Assembly (NCBI RefSeq): GCF_035953295.1
Contig: NZ_CP108370.1
Coordinates: 1,364,001 to 1,428,000, forward strand
Source of the DNA: Streptomyces sp. NBC_01335
GTDB taxonomy: Bacteria > Actinomycetota > Actinomycetes > Streptomycetales > Streptomycetaceae
DNA length: 64,000 nt
Reading direction: 5' to 3'
Numbering within the stretch: position 1 is the stretch's first letter; every line of letters starts with the position of its first letter. Positions 44,980 through 54,196 of the stretch are shown here, one piece after another. Below the pieces are notes generated by a model. That model did not search any database. It had not been told where the DNA came from and saw only the letters and a list, made by a program, of their open reading frames with translations. The position numbers were made by a program, and so were the translations under genes.

Positions 44980-44994
44980 AGACATCGGATGTCT
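44980..44994. promoter_or_regulatory. GntR-type operator upstream of its own regulator gene
   Basis: AGACATCGGATGTCT is a perfect palindrome around its central G, 28 nt before the regulator start. The core ACATCSGATGT recurs before the fuconate operon (47894-47924). Confidence 0.7.
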
Positions 44995-45022
44995 GATTCC
45001 GTCCGTACCCAGGAGGACCGTC

Positions 45023-45694
45023 ATGGCTGTCACCGACGAGGCGATCGAGAAGATCAAGGGCATGATCGTCTCGGGCGCGCTCCGCCCCGGCGACCGGCTG
45101 CCGAAGGAGAGCGAACTCGCCGCGGACCTGGGGTTGTCCCGCAACTCCCTGCGCGAGGCGGTGCGGGCGCTGTCGCTGATCCGCATCCTCGACGTACGGC
45201 AGGGCGACGGCACCTACGTCACCAGTCTGGACCCCCAACTCCTGCTGGAGGCGCTGAGTTTCGTGGTGGACTTCCACCGCGACGACACGGTGCTGGAGTT
45301 CCTCGCGGTCCGCCGCATCCTGGAGCCGGCGGCCACGGCCATGGCCGCCTCGCGCATCGGGGACGAGGAGCTCGACGCGCTCGCGGCGGAGCTCGACGCG
45401 CTGGGCGAGGAGCCCTCGGTGGAGGAACTCGTCGCCGCCGACCTCCGCTTCCACCGGGGGATCGTCCAGGCCTCGGGCAACACGGTCCTCTGCTCGCTGC
45501 TGGACGGCCTGTCGGGGCCGACCACCCGGGCGCGGGTCTGGCGCGGGCTGACCCAGGAGGACGCGCTCAGCCGCACCCTCCAGGAGCACCGCGCCATCCT
45601 GGCCGCGCTGCGCGACCGGGACCCGGAGGCGGCGCGGGCGTGGGCGACGGTGCACGTGGCGAGCGTGGAGCAGTGGCTGCGCTCGACGCTGTGA
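45023..45694 (+). CDS. FadR-type GntR regulator, probable control of the fuconate operon
   Basis: 223 residues from ATG 45023 with AGGAGG upstream. Winged helix (RLPKESELAADLGLSRNSLREAVRAL, then GDGTYVT) and an FCD effector domain with the metal-binding residues suggested by ADLRFHRGIVQASGN and LQEHRAILAAL. FCD proteins respond to acidic sugars and organic acids. It converges with the SDR/dehydratase operon across a terminator, and identical palindromes lie before both transcripts. Confidence 0.93.
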   Translation: MAVTDEAIEKIKGMIVSGALRPGDRLPKESELAADLGLSRNSLREAVRALSLIRILDVRQGDGTYVTSLDPQLLLEALSFVVDFHRDDTVLEFLAVRRILEPAATAMAASRIGDEELDALAAELDALGEEPSVEELVAADLRFHRGIVQASGNTVLCSLLDGLSGPTTRARVWRGLTQEDALSRTLQEHRAILAALRDRDPEAARAWATVHVASVEQWLRSTL

Positions 45695-45705
45695 CGGCGG
45701 GGGCG

Positions 45706-45751
45706 GCACGCCGCCGGCCGCCGGTACGGTGACCGGCAGCCGGCGGCGTGC
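45706..45751. terminator. Bidirectional terminator between regulator and SDR genes
   Basis: Perfect 13-bp stem (45706-45718/45739-45751) enclosing a further CCGGT/ACCGG hairpin. Confidence 0.8.
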
Positions 45752-45757
45752 GGCCGG

Positions 45758-46537
45758 TCAGTCCTCGGCGGGGCGCAGCCGCAGGCCCTGCATCCCGCCG
45801 TCGACGGCGAGGGCGGTGCCGGTGACGGAGGCTGCGGCGGGGCTCGCCAGGTAGACGATCGCGGCGGCGACCTCGTCGGCCGAGACCAGACGGCCGAGCG
45901 GCTGGCGGGCGTTGAGCGCGGCCCGTTCGGCCTCGGGGTCGCCGGCCTGGCCGAGCAGCCGTCCGATCCACGGGGTGTCCGCGGTACCGGGGTTGACGCA
46001 GTTGACGCGGACGCCCTCGCGGACGTGGTCGGCGGCCATGGCGAGGGTGAGGGAGAGGACCGCCCCCTTGCTCGCGCTGTAGAGGGCCCGCTGCGGCAGT
46101 CCGGCGGTGGCCGCGATGGAGCAGGTCTGGGTGATCGAGACCGCGCCGGGCCGCTCCAGGGCCGCGGCCCGCAGGTGCGGCAGGGCGTGCCGGGCGGTGC
46201 GGACCATGCCGAGGACGTTGATGTCCAGGACCCGGGTCCACTCCTCGTCGGCGTTGTCCTCGACGGTGCCTATCGAGCCGATCCCGGCGTTGGAGACCAG
46301 GGTGTGCAGCCCGCCGAATTCGGCGGCGGCGCGGTCGACGGCCGCGCGGACCTGGGCGTCGTCGGTCACGTCGGCCTGGACGGCGAACGTCCCCTTCGGC
46401 GCTCCGGTGGTGTCCCGGTCGAGCACCGCGACCCGGGCGCCGCGCTCCAGCAGCAGGGTGGCGACGGCGGCTCCGATGCCGGACGCGCCTCCGGTCACCA
46501 GGGCGGACAGTCCGTCGAATTCCTTCGTACCGGTCAT
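45758..46537 (-). CDS. SDR dehydrogenase, probable 2-keto-3-deoxy-L-fuconate dehydrogenase
   Basis: 259 residues from ATG 46537, which overlaps the dehydratase stop (ATGA), so translation is coupled. Classical [21 protein letters not shown] at the N-terminus, NAG at residues 83-85, catalytic Ser in [10 protein letters not shown] and the YSASK motif near residue 153, then [10 protein letters not shown]. In bacterial L-fucose breakdown the product of L-fuconate dehydratase is oxidised by such an enzyme. Exact substrate is inferred from the neighbour; other sugar-acid dehydrogenases are possible. Confidence 0.9.
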   Translation of the reverse strand: MTGTKEFDGLSALVTGGASGIGAAVATLLLERGARVAVLDRDTTGAPKGTFAVQADVTDDAQVRAAVDRAAAEFGGLHTLVSNAGIGSIGTVEDNADEEWTRVLDINVLGMVRTARHALPHLRAAALERPGAVSITQTCSIAATAGLPQRALYSASKGAVLSLTLAMAADHVREGVRVNCVNPGTADTPWIGRLLGQAGDPEAERAALNARQPLGRLVSADEVAAAIVYLASPAAASVTGTALAVDGGMQGLRLRPAED

Positions 46538-47874
46538 CGGCCGGCCTCCTCGTGGTCGGGGTGGGACGCCCAGACGGGGCCCTCGGGGTAGCGGTGTTCG
46601 GCGATCGACGCGGGGAGCATCCGGGCCGAGAAGCCGGGGGTGCGCGGGGTGACGTACCGTCCGCCGGTCACGACGGCGGGCTCGGTGAAGTGCTCGTGCA
46701 GGTGGTCGACGTACTCGATGACCCGGTCGTCCCAGGTGCCGGAGACGGCCACGAAGTCGAACATGGAGAGGTGCTGGACCAGTTCGCAGAGTCCGACGCC
46801 GCCGGCGTGCGGGCAGACGGGCACCTGGAACTTCGCGGCGAGCAGGAGGATCGCGAGGTTCTCGTTGACCCCGGCGACGCGGGCCGCGTCGATCTGGACG
46901 AAGTCCACGGCCCCGGCCTGGAGCAGTTGCTTGAACACGACCCGGTTCGCGCCGTGTTCGCCGGTGGCGACCTTGACGGGCTGTCCGGCGCGGATGGCGG
47001 CGTGCGCGAGGATGTCGTCGGGGCTGGTGGGCTCCTCGATCCAGTGCGGGTCGTACGGCGCGAGGGCGCTCATCCACTCCACCGCCTCGGCCACGTCCCA
47101 GCGCTGGTTGGCGTCCACGGCGATCCGGACGTCGGGGCCGACCGCCTCGCGGGCGAGCTTCAGGCGCCGTACGTCGTCGTCGCGGTCCCCGCCGACCTTC
47201 AGCTTGATCTGGGTGAAGCCGTCGGCGACGGCCTCCTTGGCGAGGCGGACGAGCTTGTCGTCGTCGTACCCGAGCCAGCCGGGCGAGGTGGTGTACGCGG
47301 GGTAGCCCTGGGCCAGCAGCTGGGCGGTCCGCTCGGCGCGGCCCGGTTCGGCGGCGCGCAGGATCTCCAGCGCGTCCTCGGGGGTGAGGGCGTCGGTGAG
47401 GTAGCGGAAGTCCACCAGGGAGACGAGCTCCTCGGGGGTCATCGTCGCGAGGAACTGCCAGACGGGCAGCCCGGCCGCCTTCGCCGCGAGGTCCCAGGCG
47501 GCGTTGACGACGGCCCCGGCCGCCATGTGCGCGACCCCCTTCTCCGGGCCGAGCCAGCGCAGTTGCGAGTCGTGCGTCAGCTCGCGGTACAGGTCCCCGA
47601 GGTCCGCCGCGGTGCGCGGGACGGGCCGGCCCAGCAGGTACGGCTTGAGGGTCTCGATGGCGGCGGCCATGACATCGTTGCCGCGCCCGATGGTGAAGCA
47701 GAATCCGTGCCCTTCGAGGAGGCCGCCGTCACCCGTGCCGGGGGCGTCGGTGCGGAGCACGACGTAGGCGGCGGAGTAGTCGGGGTCGGGGTTCATCGCG
47801 TCCGAGCCGTCCAGTTCTCGGGACGTCGGGAAGCGGATGTCGTGGACCTCGACGTCCGTGACGGTCTGACTCAT
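46534..47874 (-). CDS. L-fuconate dehydratase (enolase superfamily)
   Basis: 446 residues from ATG 47874, the length of FucD and human ENOSF1. Signature residues: KLKVGG (general base Lys), [19 protein letters not shown] and GEHGANRV for the metal, and [16 protein letters not shown] for the second base. It removes water from L-fuconate to 2-keto-3-deoxy-L-fuconate. The gene starts the operon with the SDR; two copies of the ACATC-GATGT palindrome lie 20-50 nt upstream. Confidence 0.94.
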   Translation of the reverse strand: MSQTVTDVEVHDIRFPTSRELDGSDAMNPDPDYSAAYVVLRTDAPGTGDGGLLEGHGFCFTIGRGNDVMAAAIETLKPYLLGRPVPRTAADLGDLYRELTHDSQLRWLGPEKGVAHMAAGAVVNAAWDLAAKAAGLPVWQFLATMTPEELVSLVDFRYLTDALTPEDALEILRAAEPGRAERTAQLLAQGYPAYTTSPGWLGYDDDKLVRLAKEAVADGFTQIKLKVGGDRDDDVRRLKLAREAVGPDVRIAVDANQRWDVAEAVEWMSALAPYDPHWIEEPTSPDDILAHAAIRAGQPVKVATGEHGANRVVFKQLLQAGAVDFVQIDAARVAGVNENLAILLLAAKFQVPVCPHAGGVGLCELVQHLSMFDFVAVSGTWDDRVIEYVDHLHEHFTEPAVVTGGRYVTPRTPGFSARMLPASIAEHRYPEGPVWASHPDHEEAGR

Positions 47875-47893
47875 GCGCGCCCCCAGGGCAATA

Positions 47894-47924
47894 ACATCGG
47901 ATCTCTACAACGAACATCCGATGT
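47894..47924. promoter_or_regulatory. Two GntR operator copies upstream of the fuconate operon
   Basis: ACATCCGATGT at 47914-47924 is perfect; ACATCGGATCT at 47894-47904 has one mismatch. Centres are 20 bp apart, two helical turns. They match the site at 44980-44994. Confidence 0.7.
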
Positions 47925-48135
47925 ATAGCGCCATACGAGCCTCTTCGTCCAGCTCCGGGAGAAATCCGGGGCACACAGCTCGGATGAATCCGGAGTCCGA
48001 TGCCCCGATTCGACCGCTGCCGCACATCGGCGATCGAGGTTCACCCGCCCGTGCAAAGGCGCTTCGGATGGGAATGCTCCAACCCGTAAGGTTGGTGCGT
48101 ACGCATACGCAAGGGAACTTCGGAAGGAGGCCTGG

Positions 48136-49272
48136 GTGATCGAGCTCGAGGGGGTACCCGAGCTGATCGACCCGGTCATGGTGGCCGCGTTCGAGGGCTG
48201 GAACGACGCCGGTGACGCCGCCTCCACCGCGGTCGGACATCTGGACCGGGAATGGAAGGGCGAGGTGTTCGCGGCGCTGGACGCCGAGGACTACTACGAC
48301 TTCCAGGTCAACCGCCCCACGGTGTGGCTGGACGGCGGTGTCCGCAAGATCACCTGGCCGACGACGCGGCTCTCCGTGGTACGCGTCGGTGGCGACAAGC
48401 CCCGTGACCTGGTGCTGGTCCGTGGCATCGAACCGTCCATGCGCTGGCGCTCGTTCTGCAACGAGCTGCTGGGCTTCGCCCACGAGCTGGGCGTCGAGAT
48501 GGTGGTCATCCTGGGCGCGCTGCTCGGCGACACCCCGCACACCCGGCCGGTGCCGGTCAGCGGGGTCACCTCCGACCCGGACCTGGCCGCGACCATGGAT
48601 CTGGAGGAGACGCGGTACGAGGGCCCGACCGGCATCGTCGGCATCCTCCAGGAGGCGTGCACCCACGCGGGCGTTCCGGCGGTGAGCCTGTGGGCCGCCG
48701 TGCCGCACTACGTCTCGCAGCCGCCCAACCCGAAGGCGACGCTGGCCCTGCTGAACCGGCTGGAGGACCTGCTCGGGCTGCGCATCCCGCTGGGCGAGCT
48801 GCCCGAGGACGCGCGCGCCTGGCAGATCGGCGTGGACCAGCTGGCCGCGGAGGACAGCGAGGTCGCCGAGTACGTCCAGACGCTGGAGGAGGCCCGGGAC
48901 ACCGCCGAGCTTCCCGAGGCTTCCGGGGAGGCCATCGCCCGCGAGTTCGAGCGCTATCTGCGGCGCCGCGACCCCGGCCCGGGTCCGGGCCAGGCGCCCG
49001 GCGGGCACGCCACGGAGAGCGGTGACGTGCCGTATCTGCGGGACCCGGCGAGCGGCCGCACCCGCCCGCCCAAGCCGCCGCGCCCTGCGGAGACCGGTCC
49101 GGCGGGCGGACCCGGCGGCGTTCCGGGCGGCGACCCGGGCACGGCCGGCGGAGCGTCCGAGGAGAAGAAGCCCTCGGACGACGACGGCGCCGACCCGGGT
49201 ACGGACTCCGGCTCGGGCTCCGGCTCGGGCTCGGGCTCCGGCTCCTCCGACGGGGACAAGCCGGAGAGCTGA
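48136..49272 (+). CDS. PAC2-family protein with long disordered Gly/Ser/Asp tail
   Basis: 378 residues from GTG 48136 with AAGGAGG upstream. The first 290 residues are the PAC2 fold (proteasome assembly chaperone 2-like): MVAAFEGWNDAGDAASTAVGH, LVLVRGIEPSMRW, and VILGALLGDTPHTRPVPVSG. In M. tuberculosis the homologue Rv2125 also lies by metH and mshC. Function in bacteria is unproven. From residue about 290 the protein has a Pro/Gly-rich tail ending in a Ser-Gly repeat (SGSGSGSGS) encoded by a near-perfect GGCTCG/GGCTCC repeat at about 49208-49246. Confidence 0.9.
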   Translation: MIELEGVPELIDPVMVAAFEGWNDAGDAASTAVGHLDREWKGEVFAALDAEDYYDFQVNRPTVWLDGGVRKITWPTTRLSVVRVGGDKPRDLVLVRGIEPSMRWRSFCNELLGFAHELGVEMVVILGALLGDTPHTRPVPVSGVTSDPDLAATMDLEETRYEGPTGIVGILQEACTHAGVPAVSLWAAVPHYVSQPPNPKATLALLNRLEDLLGLRIPLGELPEDARAWQIGVDQLAAEDSEVAEYVQTLEEARDTAELPEASGEAIAREFERYLRRRDPGPGPGQAPGGHATESGDVPYLRDPASGRTRPPKPPRPAETGPAGGPGGVPGGDPGTAGGASEEKKPSDDDGADPGTDSGSGSGSGSGSGSSDGDKPES

Positions 49273-49294
49273 CGCCGAGCCCGTGGGCACGGCG

Positions 49295-49334
49295 ACGGCC
49301 CCGGTCCTCTCTTCTCGGAGAGGACCGGGGCCGT
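49295..49334. terminator. Terminator after the PAC2 gene
   Basis: Perfect 17-bp stem (49295-49311/49318-49334) with the loop TTCTCG between convergent PAC2 and mshC genes. Downstream, 49361-49405 carries GCGACGCCGTYCTAC-type direct repeats that reach the mshC stop. Confidence 0.85.
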
Positions 49335-49394
49335 TCGCGTACGCGGGTGCCTCCGGTTCTGCAGAGCGACGCCGTCCTACGGGGCGACGCCGTT

Positions 49395-50624
49395 CTACAG
49401 CGCGACGCCCAGGAGGGCGTCGACGGTACGGGAGACGAGGCCGGGTGCGCCCTCGTCCGTACCGCCCTCGGAGTGCTGGCGCTCGGCCCAGCGGTCCACG
49501 GCGGCCAGCGCGGTCGCCGCGTCCAGGTCGTCGGCGAGGGCCTCGCGGACCTCTTCGACCAGGGCGTCGGCGGACGGGCCGTCCGGGCGGGAGACCGCGG
49601 CGCGCCACCGTCCGAGCCGGGCGACGGCGTCGGCGAGGACCTGGTCGGTCCACTCCCAGTCGCTCCGGTAGTGGTGCGAGAGCAGGGCGAGGCGGATCGC
49701 CGCCGGGTCCACGCCCTCGCGGCGGAGGGTGGAGACGAAGACCAGGTTGCCGCGCGACTTGGACATCTTCTCGCCGTCCAGGCCGACCATGCCGGCGTGG
49801 ACGTACGCCCGGGCGAACGGGTGCTCGCCGGTCAGGGCCTGCGCGTGCGAGGCGCCCATCTCGTGGTGCGGGAACGCGAGGTCGGAGCCGCCGCCCTGCA
49901 CGTCGAAGCCCATGCCGAGGTGGTCCAGGGCGATGGCGACGCACTCGATGTGCCAGCCGGGCCGTCCGGCTCCGAGGCTGCCGCCGTCCCAGCTGGGCTC
50001 GCCCGCACGGGCGGCCATCCACAGCATCGGGTCGAGGGGGTTCTTCTTGCCGGGGCGCTCGGGGTCGCCGCCGCGTTCGGCGGAGAGCAGCCGCATGGCC
50101 TCCGCGTCGAGACCGGAGACCTCGCCGAAGTGCGGGTCGGCCTCGACCGAGAAGTAGACGTCGCCCTCCAGCTCGTACGCCGCACCCGCGTCACGCAGGC
50201 GCTCGACGAGGGGCACGATGCCCGGTATGGCTTCGACCGCGCCGATGTAGTGCTTCGGCGGGAGCATCCGCAGAGCGGTCATGTCCTCGCGGAACAGGGC
50301 GGTCTCGCGCTCCGCGAGTGCGGTCCAGTCCTCTCCGTCGCGCACGGCCCGCTCCAGCAGCGGGTCGTCCACGTCGGTCACGTTCTGGACGTAGTGAACC
50401 TGCCGCTTGGTGTCGAGCCACACGCGCTGTACGAGATCGAACGCGTTGTAAGTCGCCGCATGACCCATGTGGGTCGCGTCGTACGGCGTGATGCCGCAGA
50501 CGTAGATGCGGGCGACGGGACCGGGGTCAAGGGTGATCCGTCCGCCGGTCGCGGTGTCGTGGATCCGAAGGTCGCGGCCCTTGCCAGGCAGGGCGGGGAC
50601 CTCAGAAGCGGGCCAGGCATGCAT
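49395..50624 (-). CDS. mshC: Mycothiol cysteine ligase MshC
   Basis: 409 residues from ATG 50624, the length known for Streptomyces; the frame above is open but unrelated. Class I cysteinyl-tRNA-synthetase-like: zinc Cys43 in [16 protein letters not shown] (HIGH-type), [14 protein letters not shown], the zinc-binding [10 protein letters not shown] and KMSKSRGN near residue 286. It lacks the tRNA-binding end of CysRS. It joins cysteine to GlcN-Ins in mycothiol synthesis. Last gene of an operon with a kinase-like protein, DUF3090 and a phosphomutase-like gene. Confidence 0.96.
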   Translation of the reverse strand: MHAWPASEVPALPGKGRDLRIHDTATGGRITLDPGPVARIYVCGITPYDATHMGHAATYNAFDLVQRVWLDTKRQVHYVQNVTDVDDPLLERAVRDGEDWTALAERETALFREDMTALRMLPPKHYIGAVEAIPGIVPLVERLRDAGAAYELEGDVYFSVEADPHFGEVSGLDAEAMRLLSAERGGDPERPGKKNPLDPMLWMAARAGEPSWDGGSLGAGRPGWHIECVAIALDHLGMGFDVQGGGSDLAFPHHEMGASHAQALTGEHPFARAYVHAGMVGLDGEKMSKSRGNLVFVSTLRREGVDPAAIRLALLSHHYRSDWEWTDQVLADAVARLGRWRAAVSRPDGPSADALVEEVREALADDLDAATALAAVDRWAERQHSEGGTDEGAPGLVSRTVDALLGVAL

Positions 50625-50842
50625 GTCATGAGCGTAACCGGACGGAGGTTCCGGATACGAACCGGATGGCGAATCGTGTCCGAAGACGCATTCTTGACGG
50701 AAGCGTCCGGCCCGGTTAACCAGCACCGGGCGCGGCTGTCCGGCCGGGTGTACGGCCCGGCCCGCCGGGTCGAGTCCGCGCGCGCCGCGCCCGCACCGGT
50801 CCGCCGCACGAATGCGCCGCACAGGTCCGTCCCACCGGTCCG

Positions 50843-51643
50843 TCAGACCGGCGGCCACGGGATGGCGGGCCACTGCCCGCTCGGCACCGGGTGCAGCCCG
50901 GTCGCCCGGAGCGCGGCGACCCGTTCGCGTACGGCGTCCAGCTCCGCCGGGGTGATGAGCCCGCCCAGCCGGCCGGACAGCGGCGCCCCGTGCGCCAGCT
51001 CGTCGGCGAGCCGGTCCAGCACCTCCACCGCCTCGGCGGTCAGCGGCTCGCCCGCCCAGCCCCAGAGCAGGGTGCGCAGCTTGTCGTCGGAGTGGAAGGT
51101 GACGCCGTGGTCGATGCCGTAGAGCAGCCCGCCGGGTGCGGGCAGGAGGTGGCCGCCCTTGCGGTCGCTGTTGTTGATCACCGCGTCGAGCACCGCGAGC
51201 CGCCGCAGCCGGGCGTCGTCCGCGTGCACCAGCAGGGCGGTCTTCCCCTCGCCCACGTCGGCGAGGCCCACGGCCTTCCAGCCGTCCTCCGGCTCCTCGC
51301 CCTCGACGAGGGCGAGCATCGGGCCGGCGTCCGGCTCGGCGTCGATCCACAGCTGGCACATGCCCTCGCCGTACGGGCCCTCGCGCAGCACCGTGGGCGG
51401 GACGAGCCCCCAGCCGGTGGCCTCCGAGACCTCCCAGGCCGCCACCTCGCGCTGGGCGAGGGTGCCGTCGGGGAAGTCCCACAGCGGCTGCTCCCCGGCG
51501 ACGGGCTTGTAGACGCACGGCAGCTCCACGCCCTCGTGGGCGACGGTGCAGCGCAGGACCGCGTTGGAGGCTCCGGGTACGCGGCCGAGGACGGTGAGCC
51601 GCCCCTCGGTGAGCAGGGTGACCAGTTCGGCTGCGGTCGTCAT
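50843..51643 (-). CDS. SCO1664-family protein, PI3/4-kinase-like
   Basis: 266 residues from ATG 51643, overlapping the DUF3090 stop by 4 nt (ATGA). Segments typical of the family: [30 protein letters not shown] (Lys and Glu for ATP) and the catalytic-like [17 protein letters not shown] with GIDHGVTFH (Asn/Asp of a kinase loop and metal site). The resemblance to phosphatidylinositol 3/4-kinases is structural; the phosphate acceptor is unknown. Conserved with its neighbours across actinobacteria. Confidence 0.85.
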   Translation of the reverse strand: MTTAAELVTLLTEGRLTVLGRVPGASNAVLRCTVAHEGVELPCVYKPVAGEQPLWDFPDGTLAQREVAAWEVSEATGWGLVPPTVLREGPYGEGMCQLWIDAEPDAGPMLALVEGEEPEDGWKAVGLADVGEGKTALLVHADDARLRRLAVLDAVINNSDRKGGHLLPAPGGLLYGIDHGVTFHSDDKLRTLLWGWAGEPLTAEAVEVLDRLADELAHGAPLSGRLGGLITPAELDAVRERVAALRATGLHPVPSGQWPAIPWPPV

Positions 51644-52230
51644 GCCCCGCGCCGGTATCCGTTCTGACGCGGGCACACGTGTCCTTCCGGGTCGAGCGGC
51701 AGGCTGCACAGGGGGCACGGCGGGCGGCCCGCGGAGACGACGTCCAGGGCGCGCTTGGCGAAGGCCCGGGCCTGGGCGCCGCTGAGGCGGACCCGGAGCA
51801 TCGGCGGGCCGTTCTCCTCGTCCTGGAGAAGCCTTTCCTCCGCCGCCGCGAGGTCGTCCTCGGTCTCGACGTCGATCTCGACGAGGGCCTGCGCCTCGAC
51901 GATCATGCACTGCTCGTCGCCGTCCCAGGCCAGCGCCATCGTGCCGACCCGGAACTCCTCCTCGACGGGGGTGTCGAGCGGCGCGGTGTCGGCGACGGTC
52001 GTCGGGGCGACGGCGGGCACCGGCGAGTTGCCGCCGGTGCGGCGGACGACCTCGTCCAGCAGTTCGTCGATCCGCTCCGCGAGCGCGGCGACCTGGGTCT
52101 TCTCCAGGGCCACGCTGGTGACCCGGCCGCCGGCGGACGCCTGAAGGAAAAACGTACGGCGGCCAGGCAGCCCGACCGTGCCGGCCACGAATCGTTCCGG
52201 CGGGTCGTAGAGGAACACCTGACGGGACAC
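51640..52230 (-). CDS. DUF3090 family protein
   Basis: 196 residues. N-terminal beta-rich half ([39 protein letters not shown]) and a C-terminal zinc-knuckle-like [16 protein letters not shown]. No enzyme motif is recognisable. It is translationally coupled to the kinase-like gene and lies between it and the phosphomutase-like gene, so all three are expected in one process. Confidence 0.9.
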   Translation of the reverse strand: MSRQVFLYDPPERFVAGTVGLPGRRTFFLQASAGGRVTSVALEKTQVAALAERIDELLDEVVRRTGGNSPVPAVAPTTVADTAPLDTPVEEEFRVGTMALAWDGDEQCMIVEAQALVEIDVETEDDLAAAEERLLQDEENGPPMLRVRLSGAQARAFAKRALDVVSAGRPPCPLCSLPLDPEGHVCPRQNGYRRGA

Positions 52231-52351
52231 GTCCAGTTCTCCCTTGGGGAATCGGCGGCGGACGGGGTCTGACCCCCGCCGCCCGGGGACGGGTGCCGGG
52301 AAACCCGTCGACGGGCTCCCTACGGCCCGTCCACCCTATCGCCAGGAGCGA

Positions 52352-53074
52352 TCACGGCGCCCCAGCGCCGCCCCCCACCTGGGCGTGCGATCCGTGGTCC
52401 GCGTCGTCGGCGGGGGTGGCGTCGGCGCCGAGCCCCTGCTCGCGCGGGGCGAGGCCTGCCAGGTCGCCGGTGTCGCCGAGGCGCAGCAGGAAGGGGCGCA
52501 GCCGCGTGTAGCGGACGGCGGTGACCGAGCAGGGGTCGACGTGGATGCGCTGGAAGAGGTCCAGGTGCATCCCGAGGGCGTCGGCGACGACGGCCTTGAT
52601 GATGTCGCCGTGCGAGCACATCACGTAGACGGCGTCCTCGCCGTACTCGGCCTCGATGCGCGCGTTCCAGGCCCGTACGGCGTCGACCGCGCGGTTCTGC
52701 ATCGCGCGCATCGACTCGCCGCCCGGGAACGCGGCGGCGGAGGGGTGCTGCTGCACGACCGACATCAGCGGCTCGTCGGAGAGCTCGGCGAGCTTGCGCC
52801 CGGACCAGTCCCCGTAATCGCACTCGGAGAGGCTGTCCTCGATGTGCAGGGGGAGGCCGGGACGCGCGTCCAGCAGCGGCTGGAGGGTCTGCCGGCAGCG
52901 CTGGAGGGGACTGCTGACGGCGGCCACGAGCGGCAGTCCGGCGAGGCGGCCGGGCAGCCCGGCGGCCTGTTCGGCGCCGCGCTCGTCCAGCTGGACACCG
53001 GGGGTACGGCCCGCGAGCACCCCGGAGGTGTTGGCGGTGGAGCGTCCGTGGCGTACGAGGATCAGGGTGGGCAT
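52352..53074 (-). CDS. Histidine phosphatase, MSMEG_4193-type phosphomutase-like
   Basis: 240 residues from ATG 53074. Phosphoglycerate-mutase motifs: LILVRHGRSTANTSGVLAGR (catalytic His near residue 9), the second arginine in SSPLQRCRQTLQPL, Glu in DSLSECDYGDW and the second His in VMCSHGDIIKAVV. The C-terminal 35 residues are Gly/Ala/Asp-rich. First gene of the phosphatase-DUF3090-kinase-mshC unit. It diverges from corA across 75 nt. Confidence 0.92.
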   Translation of the reverse strand: MPTLILVRHGRSTANTSGVLAGRTPGVQLDERGAEQAAGLPGRLAGLPLVAAVSSPLQRCRQTLQPLLDARPGLPLHIEDSLSECDYGDWSGRKLAELSDEPLMSVVQQHPSAAAFPGGESMRAMQNRAVDAVRAWNARIEAEYGEDAVYVMCSHGDIIKAVVADALGMHLDLFQRIHVDPCSVTAVRYTRLRPFLLRLGDTGDLAGLAPREQGLGADATPADDADHGSHAQVGGGAGAP

Positions 53075-53149
53075 ACCGGCCAGCCTAACGACCCCTCGCG
53101 CGGGTCCCCGGGTGGGGCGAAGGTGTGCTTCCGGCCTGGGCAGGGAAGA

Positions 53150-54145
53150 ATGCGCGCCGTGATTGTCGACTGTGCCATCTACCGGGACGGGCGCCGGACG
53201 GACGGCCCCGACGACTTCTCCGACGCGCTGGACGAGGCGCGGGCCGCGGGGGACGCCTTTCTCTGGATCGGGCTGCACGAGCCCACCGAGCAGGAGTTCT
53301 CCCTGGTGACCAAGGAGTTCGGGCTGCACCCCCTCGCCGTGGAGGACGCGCTCAAGGCGCACCAGCGGCCCAAGCTGGAGATCTACGACGACTCGTTGCT
53401 CATGGTGCTCAAGCCGATCGCGTACGAGCCGGACAGCGACACGGTCAGCGCGGACGAGCTGATGGTCTTCGTGGGCGACTCGTTCGTGGTGACGGTCCGC
53501 CACGGCGAGAGCTCCCCGCTGGCGGACGTGCGGCGCCGGCTGGAGGCGCAGCCCGGGGTGCTGCGGCAGGGGCCGACCGCCGTGCTGTACGCCGTCAGCG
53601 ACTCGGTCGTGGACCACTACATAGACGTGGCGGGCGAGCTGCAGATCGACCTGGAGGAGCTGGAGACCCAGGTGTTCGCGCCGAGCGGCAACGCCGAGTC
53701 CCAGCACACCGCGAGCCGGATCTACACCTTCAAGCGCCAGGTGATGGAGTTCCGCCGGGCCGCCGGGCCGCTGGCCGGGCCGGTGACCCGTCTCGCGGGG
53801 ACCGGGGTGCCGTTCGTGCACGCGGAGTCGCAGCCCTTCTTCCGGGACGTCGGCGACCACCTCACCCGCGCCAACGAGCAGGTGGAGGGGCTGGACCGGC
53901 TGCTGTCCGACATCCTCTCGGCGCATCTGGCGCAGATGGGCGTCCGGCAGAACGACGACATGCGCAAGATCTCGGCCTGGGCGGCGATGGCCGCCGTCCC
54001 GACGATGGTCGCGGGCATCTACGGCATGAACTTCGACCACATGCCGGAACTCCACTGGGTGTGGTCCTATCCGGCGGTGATCGTGCTGATGGGCGGGGCG
54101 GTCCTCGGCCTGTACCGGCTGTTCAAGCGGCGCGGCTGGCTCTGA
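53150..54145 (+). CDS. CorA-family divalent cation transporter
   Basis: 331 residues; ATG 53150, or GTG 53159 with a better-spaced GGGAAG. A long cytoplasmic alpha/beta domain ends in the extended helix that leads to two membrane helices, with the pore signature YGMNFDHMPEL between them. Homopentamers move Mg2+ or Co2+ inward. Single gene, divergent from the phosphomutase-like gene. Confidence 0.92.
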   Translation: MRAVIVDCAIYRDGRRTDGPDDFSDALDEARAAGDAFLWIGLHEPTEQEFSLVTKEFGLHPLAVEDALKAHQRPKLEIYDDSLLMVLKPIAYEPDSDTVSADELMVFVGDSFVVTVRHGESSPLADVRRRLEAQPGVLRQGPTAVLYAVSDSVVDHYIDVAGELQIDLEELETQVFAPSGNAESQHTASRIYTFKRQVMEFRRAAGPLAGPVTRLAGTGVPFVHAESQPFFRDVGDHLTRANEQVEGLDRLLSDILSAHLAQMGVRQNDDMRKISAWAAMAAVPTMVAGIYGMNFDHMPELHWVWSYPAVIVLMGGAVLGLYRLFKRRGWL

Positions 54146-54196
54146 CGGCGCACCGCCTCACCCCGCGTCGACCGACTCGGTCCGCTCGCGGGAGCC

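Noticed and set aside
49361..49405. GCGACGCC direct repeats as a CRISPR-like array
   Set aside because: Only three short copies without equal unique spacers; they are local GC repeats at the mshC 3' end.
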